From an uncultured Campylobacter sp. (GTDB taxonomy: Bacteria; Campylobacterota; Campylobacteria; Campylobacterales; Campylobacteraceae), in NCBI RefSeq assembly GCF_937997595.1, contig NZ_CALKTS010000059.1, positions 1 through 34,915 on the forward strand: a stretch of 34,915 nt of DNA, given 5' to 3'. This document shows positions 30,431 through 34,915 of the stretch, in pieces (positions within the stretch are counted from its first letter, which is position 1; every line of letters begins with the position of its first letter). The position numbers and the translations under genes are program-made. A model generated the notes under the pieces. The model saw only the letters and a program-made list of their open reading frames with translations, had not been told where the DNA came from and searched no databases.

Positions 30431-32458
30431 TTGGACGCTCTAGCTAAGCTAAACACCGAACAATACGCCGCCGCAACCGCTCCTGCTGGGCACAATCTAA
30501 TAATCGCAAGCGCAGGCACGGGCAAAACCAGCACCATCGTCGCGCGCATCGCTCATCTGCTAAATCTCGGCACGAGCCCTAGAAAAATTTTGCTTCTTAC
30601 TTTTACGAATAAGGCCGCAAGCGAGATGATAGCGAGGCTGCAGCGGCATTTTGATAAAAAAATCACCTCCGCAATCGTCGCTGGCACCTTCCACGCCGTA
30701 TCCTACGCCCTACTTCGCGAGCTGGGCAAGGGCGTGATCCTAAAGCAGCCCGCCGAGCTAAAGACTCTGCTAAAAAGCCTCGTAGAAAGGCGCAAATTTT
30801 ATCACGTAAGCGACGCGCGTCCCTACGGCGGGGCATATCTGTACGACGTGTACTCGCTGTATCAAAACAAAGAGATGAGCGCGGATTTTGCGACGTGGTT
30901 TAGCAAAAACTACGAGGATCAGGCGGAATTTGCCGAAATTTACGCAGATATTTTGCGCGAGTTCGAGGAGGAAAAGGCAAAATTTAACTACGCCGACTTC
31001 AACGACGTATTGCTAAAGATGCGCCGAGAGCTGCAAAAGGGCGCGCCGCTGCGGTTTGATGAAATTTTAGTGGACGAGTATCAGGACACGAACTCGCTAC
31101 AAGGAAGCCTCATCGATGCCTTTGCGACAAAAAGCCTTTTTTGCGTCGGCGATTTCGATCAGAGTATCTATGCCTTTAACGGCGCAAACATCGACATCAT
31201 TGGCAGCTTCGGCAAGCGCTTTGCGGACGCTAAAATTTACGCGCTAAATATCAACTACCGCTCAAGCTCGGCGATTTTGGCGCTTGCAAACCGCGTCATC
31301 GCGAACAATCCGCGCCTTTACGAAAAGAAGCTGATCGTAGGACGCGAAGGTAAATTTAGCGCGCCTAAGCTGCATATTTACGACGATACGGCGGCGCAAT
31401 ACGCTCACGTAGCCGCACAGATCGCGCAAAGCGGCACTCCGCGCGAAAAGATCGCCGTTATCTTTCGCAACAACTCCAGCGCCGACGGCGTCGAGGTCGC
31501 GCTTAAGGAGCTCGGTATCGGCGCAAAGCGAAAAGGCGGCGTGAGCTTTTTTGAAAGCCGCGAGATCAAGGCCTTTACTGACATTTTCGCGATGATAATA
31601 AACCCCAAAGATATGATGGCATTTATGAGCACGTGCGAATACGCAAGAGGCGTCGGCAACGCGCTAAGTAAGGAGCTTTTCGACGCGCTAATCGCGCTTG
31701 GGCACGGAAGCATTCACGCAGGTCTTTTGCGTCCCGATGAGAGCGTTAAAATTTTTGAAAAAAAGAGGAAAAACTACCAGCTTGGGCTTTTTGACGATAT
31801 CGCTATAATCGGCTCGGTATCGCGCTTTGAAGCTTTGGAATTTGACGAGTTTTTTCGCTCGCATCCGGTTTTAAAACACAATAAAATTACCGAAGGCGGC
31901 GCCGTATTTTTGCACGAAATTTATAAAATTTTTAAAAAAAGCGGCTCCGCTGCGAGGTCCGCTACGCTCATCTCGCATATCAAAGACTCGCGCCTTTTCG
32001 CGCTTGTGGCAGATTTCATCGCGACGAAACGCGCGACGCTGAAAAACGGCAAGATAGACGAGGATCGCAAGAAGGACGAGACCGCTCGCATCTACGATAA
32101 ATGCGGCATTTTAGAGCAGATCGCGGGCAAATACGCGGATCCGCAGAGCTTTTATAACTTCATAACCCTGGGCGCAAAGGAGATGAGCGAGGGCGAGGGG
32201 GTAAATCTGCTCAGCGTGCACGCAAGCAAGGGGCTTGAGTTTTGCAGCGTCTATCTCATTGACCTGGCGCAAAACCGCTTCCCGAACCTCAAGCTAATGG
32301 CGATGGGCGGCAGCCTGGAGGAGGAGCGGCGGCTCTTTTACGTGGCGGTCACCAGAGCGCGCGACGAGCTGGTGCTAAGCTATGCGAAATTTGATAAGAT
32401 TAGAAAAGTTAGCTACGAGCCGAGTTGCTTTTTAAGGGAAGCGGGGCTGGTGAAGTAG
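30431..32458 (+). CDS. UvrD/PcrA-type superfamily 1 DNA helicase
   Basis: ATP-dependent 3'-5' DNA helicase, about 675 residues. I chose the TTG at 30431 because AAGGA precedes it by six bases; the ATG at 30404 lies inside the -10 element. The motifs run in order: Walker A ASAGTGKTS (26-34), LLTFTNKAASEM (Ia), Walker B VDEYQDTNS (II), GDFDQSIYAFNGA (III), INYRSSSAIL (IV), LLSVHASKGLEF (V) and ERRLFYVAVTRARDEL (VI). This is the UvrD/Rep/PcrA group, with roles in repair and in removing obstacles to replication. AddA/RecB is excluded because there is no nuclease domain and the protein is short. The gene is divergent from pbpC across a 68-base region. Which of UvrD, Rep or PcrA it best matches cannot be settled by eye. 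Confidence 0.92.
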   Translation: MDALAKLNTEQYAAATAPAGHNLIIASAGTGKTSTIVARIAHLLNLGTSPRKILLLTFTNKAASEMIARLQRHFDKKITSAIVAGTFHAVSYALLRELGKGVILKQPAELKTLLKSLVERRKFYHVSDARPYGGAYLYDVYSLYQNKEMSADFATWFSKNYEDQAEFAEIYADILREFEEEKAKFNYADFNDVLLKMRRELQKGAPLRFDEILVDEYQDTNSLQGSLIDAFATKSLFCVGDFDQSIYAFNGANIDIIGSFGKRFADAKIYALNINYRSSSAILALANRVIANNPRLYEKKLIVGREGKFSAPKLHIYDDTAAQYAHVAAQIAQSGTPREKIAVIFRNNSSADGVEVALKELGIGAKRKGGVSFFESREIKAFTDIFAMIINPKDMMAFMSTCEYARGVGNALSKELFDALIALGHGSIHAGLLRPDESVKIFEKKRKNYQLGLFDDIAIIGSVSRFEALEFDEFFRSHPVLKHNKITEGGAVFLHEIYKIFKKSGSAARSATLISHIKDSRLFALVADFIATKRATLKNGKIDEDRKKDETARIYDKCGILEQIAGKYADPQSFYNFITLGAKEMSEGEGVNLLSVHASKGLEFCSVYLIDLAQNRFPNLKLMAMGGSLEEERRLFYVAVTRARDELVLSYAKFDKIRKVSYEPSCFLREAGLVK

Positions 32459-33666
32459 GCGAAATTTTGCTCGCTAAATTTGAAATTTCATTTTAGCGCT
32501 GGCGGATCGTTTGGGTAAGAATTTTACTCCTCGCGTATGCCCGGCGCGCCGCCTTGCTTCCTTATCGGATTGCTGAAATAAGAATTTCGCCGCACGATTT
32601 GTAAATTTTTGTGGTGCGGACGCTACGGCGCCAATATAAGCGTGATTTTGCGTAGTTAGAATTGCGAAGTGGTAGGCTCTTTTGCGAGCCAAAATTTATC
32701 GACATTTTGCCTAAATTCGAGCCCGACATACGGCCTAGCGATAAAATTTTACCCCCATCCGCTATTTTAGAATTTCTCCCGAGCCTAAGGACGATTTTAA
32801 TTTATAGCGGCGAAATTTTGCCCTTACTTGAAATTTTACCGATAGCTCACTGCGGGTTGCAAGATTTCGCGCTCGTCACGCTCGCACTGGGCGGCAGTAG
32901 GGCGAAATCGCGCCTAAAACAGCATAGCGGCGCAAAATTTCCACGGCTCGCAAGCGTAAAATCGCTCTTGATCGCAAAATACGGCGGCTTTAAACTTGTT
33001 ATTTTTGCGGCTCGATAAATTTTGTAGGCGACGGCTGGGTTTTAAGCTACTATGAAAAGCGTGACTGTTCGGAGTTTTTTCGCGAGCTGTGCGCGCTATG
33101 TAACAGCGCGATCAAAGGTGGTTTGAAATGGTGATATTTGCGGCGCGGGTAACTGTAAAATTTCACACCGCAACTTGCGGGATTAAATTTTAAAATTTTG
33201 CTCCTGCTCTCCGCATAATTTTAATGCAGTAAAAATCTCCGCAAAATCTTACGCGAGTAGAATTCTGCGGCAAAATTCGGCGATAATAAAATTTCACCGT
33301 CCTATTTCATCTTTCTCTTACTTTGAAATTTACGTGTTTTATACATCGCGGAGCTAAAATTTTATTTGATAAATTCCAAAAATACCGCAAATTCCACGAC
33401 AAGTTAAAATTTTAAAGCGCATCAAATTTATGGCGCTACAAATTTTAAATTTCACTACGTATTGCGCGCGTTGTAAAAAATACGCGCTCTGCCGAATTTA
33501 TTGCCGCGACGGAATTCCGAGCGGCGACAACTCGCATATTTGTTAAATAGATTTCGCGTCGCGTAAAATTCCATTGCCGGTAAAGTTTGCTGCCGATCAA
33601 TTTATACCGCATAAAATGCTGTCCGCGCAAATTTAACGCAGCCAAAAGTCCTTCGCCGCCCAAATC
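32459..33666. other. 1.2-kb stretch without an intact gene
   Basis: It lies between the helicase stop and the upp stop. It is rich in AAATTT/AAATTTTAAAATTT words (for example 33185-33198) and contains one candidate decayed gene at 32662-33128. I see no RNA gene, insertion sequence or clear terminator in the rest (33129-33666). Confidence 0.6.
32662..33128 (+). pseudogene. Possible frameshifted gene remnant, unknown family
   Basis: A plus-strand frame of about 118 residues (including GLQDFALVTLALGGSRAKSR) ends at a stop at 33016-33018. Directly after it, in another frame, the sequence reads FVGDGWVLSYYEKRDCSEFF and continues to a stop at 33126-33128, with coding-like composition. A one-base shift near 33018 would join the two parts. 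No start with a ribosome binding site is visible and I do not recognise the protein. Confidence 0.35.
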
Positions 33667-34335
33667 TCAAAGTGTATTAAATACCCTATCTCCCGCGTCT
33701 CCGAGGCCCGGCACGATATATTTTTGCTCATTTAGTCTCTCGTCGATCGCCGCGGTAAAAACCTCGACCTGCGGATAGATCTCGCTAAATCTATGAAGCC
33801 CCTCGGGCGCTGCGATGATGGAGATAAATTTGATCTTTTTGACGCCGTTTTTCAGCAGAAATTTCACCGCATCGATCGCCGTACCGCCGGTCGCAAACAT
33901 CGGATCGATGATGATTGCGGTGCGCTCTGCGGCGTCTGAGGGCAGCTTGGCGTAAAAAAACTCCGCCTGCGCGGTCTTTTCATCGCGCTGAAAGCCTAAA
34001 AACCCTACGCTGGCATCGGGCATAAGCTTAAAAACGCTATCCAGCATCCCCAGCGCGGCGCGTAAAATCGGGCAGATCATGATCTTTGTGGCGAGCTTAT
34101 ACGCGCTGGTTTGCGCCACGGGCGTATGCACGCTCACCTCCCGCAGCGCCAGATCGCGCGTCGCCTCAAACATCATCAGATAGCTGATCTCATCGACGAG
34201 CATGCGGAACTGAAACGGATCGGTCCCCCGATCGCGCAGGATCGTGAGCTTATGCTCGATTAGCGGGTGCTTGATCAGCCTCACGTTAGGCAGCTCGCAC
34301 GCGGTTTGGTGCGTACATTTTTGGCTTTGGCTCAT
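33667..34335 (-). CDS. upp: Uracil phosphoribosyltransferase
   Basis: Cytoplasmic pyrimidine-salvage enzyme that makes UMP from uracil and PRPP. The 222 residues include the characteristic start of the fold (LIKHPLIEHKLTILRDR), the PRPP-binding loop (AIIIDPMFATGGTAIDAV) and the uracil-binding C-terminus (PGLGDAGDRVFNTL). An AAGGAGAG ribosome binding site fixes the ATG at 34335, so the extra ~13 N-terminal residues relative to E. coli Upp (208) are probably real. It appears to stand alone: gene-free DNA lies on both sides. Confidence 0.96.
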   Translation of the reverse strand: MSQSQKCTHQTACELPNVRLIKHPLIEHKLTILRDRGTDPFQFRMLVDEISYLMMFEATRDLALREVSVHTPVAQTSAYKLATKIMICPILRAALGMLDSVFKLMPDASVGFLGFQRDEKTAQAEFFYAKLPSDAAERTAIIIDPMFATGGTAIDAVKFLLKNGVKKIKFISIIAAPEGLHRFSEIYPQVEVFTAAIDERLNEQKYIVPGLGDAGDRVFNTL

Positions 34336-34850
34336 TTTCTCTCCTTAAATTTACTGAATTTTGCGCCCTTTGGGGCATTTTGATCGTATGTTTTAGCGCG
34401 AGCTTTTACGCCATGGCGCTGAAATTTCGCCGATAACGACAGCGCGATTTTAAATTTAGCTCATTTTAGCTCGCAATGCGCGCGTTACATTTAAATTTAG
34501 CTCGGCGGCTCGCTTTAAATTTAGCTTGCGCGTGCGCTTTTGATTTAGCCGCCATTTAAACAGGGCGCGCTTTCTATCGGCACGCTGGCGCTACTTTTCG
34601 GCGAGCGCTCGCGGCGTAAATTTCATCTGCGAAATTATCGTCTGAGGCGGCTTTAAATTTACTTAATGCTCTCGCTCGTGAGCCAAATTTTAAAATTCCA
34701 CGTTATCTTGCGCGCCGATAAAATTTTAATTTCATACACGCTGATTGCCCCGCAAACGAGCTGAAATAAATCTGGCATATCCTCAAATTTAGCCCGCCGC
34801 AAGCGGTTAAATTTGCCCTGCCGAAGCGATCAAATTTAACCGCAAAGCCC
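34336..34850. other. Gene-free stretch upstream of upp with short repeats
   Basis: 515 bases without a convincing frame. TTTAAATTTAGCTC recurs at 34449-34462 and 34490-34503, with a variant ending CTT at 34514-34527. Many further AAATTT words are present. It must contain the upp promoter, but no clear -10/-35 pair stands out. Confidence 0.5.
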
Positions 34851-34915
34851 CTATTCCTTTACCACGCGCAGGAACGAATACACGTCCTGCACCCCGGGCG
34901 CGTGCGTCGCATACC
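34851..34915 (-). CDS. C-terminal end of a gene entering from the right edge, partial
   Basis: On the minus strand the edge sequence reads YATHAPGVQDVYSFLRVVKE followed by TAG (34851-34853). The residue composition looks like a real protein end, and the other two minus frames look less natural. Only 20 residues are available, so no function can be given. Confidence 0.4.
   Translation of the reverse strand, partial: YATHAPGVQDVYSFLRVVKE

Noticed and set aside
33445..33778. Small frames around the end of upp
   Set aside because: They overlap upp or AT-rich repeats and lack ribosome binding sites or recognisable sequence.

Overview
The window looks like chromosomal DNA of a fairly GC-rich Campylobacter (the oral C. 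gracilis/rectus/showae type is my inference). The evidence is a periplasmic hydABCD hydrogenase operon, a Tat-exported methylmenaquinol:fumarate reductase (mfrABE), a Campylobacter-type EptC phosphoethanolamine transferase, AAAGGA-type ribosome binding sites, and intergenic DNA saturated with AAATTT/GAATTC words. I see no rRNA, tRNA, CRISPR array, insertion sequence or phage genes.

Layout. 1-5157 (minus): hydA-hydB-hydC-hydD and a partial fifth gene, for H2 oxidation in the periplasm. 5546-9265 (minus): mfrABE, with a divergent LysR regulator at 9407-10312. Together these two blocks could couple H2 oxidation through the (methyl)menaquinone pool to fumarate reduction. 10517-15971: eptC, divergent from a PepSY protein, an odd Asn-rich membrane protein, an OmpR-family response regulator and its histidine kinase, an arrangement reminiscent of PmrAB/EptA. 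15972-16833 is decayed DNA with a pseudogene. 16834-21296 (minus): an EFR1-type flavodoxin/ferredoxin and two tandem Tat-exported flavocytochrome-c-like reductases without haem. 21565-30362 (minus): an alpha-2-macroglobulin gene and pbpC, a classic pair. 30431-32458 (plus): a UvrD/PcrA-type helicase. 33667-34335 (minus): upp. About 1.2 kb before upp and 0.5 kb after it have no intact gene.

The most striking signal is a repeat system inside coding sequence. Four unrelated genes (hydD, the 212-residue protein, the histidine kinase and pbpC) carry extra low-complexity stretches reading (Q/R)N(F/S/L)xx. At DNA level these are arrays of the hexamer RAATTY, at 15 bp spacing in pbpC, 12 bp in the kinase, 18 bp in the 212-residue gene and a 12/15/18 mixture in hydD. 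All spacings are multiples of three, so the frame is kept. In C. jejuni RAATTY is the site methylated by CtsM, and this methylation lets DNA be taken up in natural transformation. The arrays may therefore be uptake or methylation motifs that have spread into genes as tolerated protein linkers. That interpretation is inference; the hexamers and their register are seen directly.
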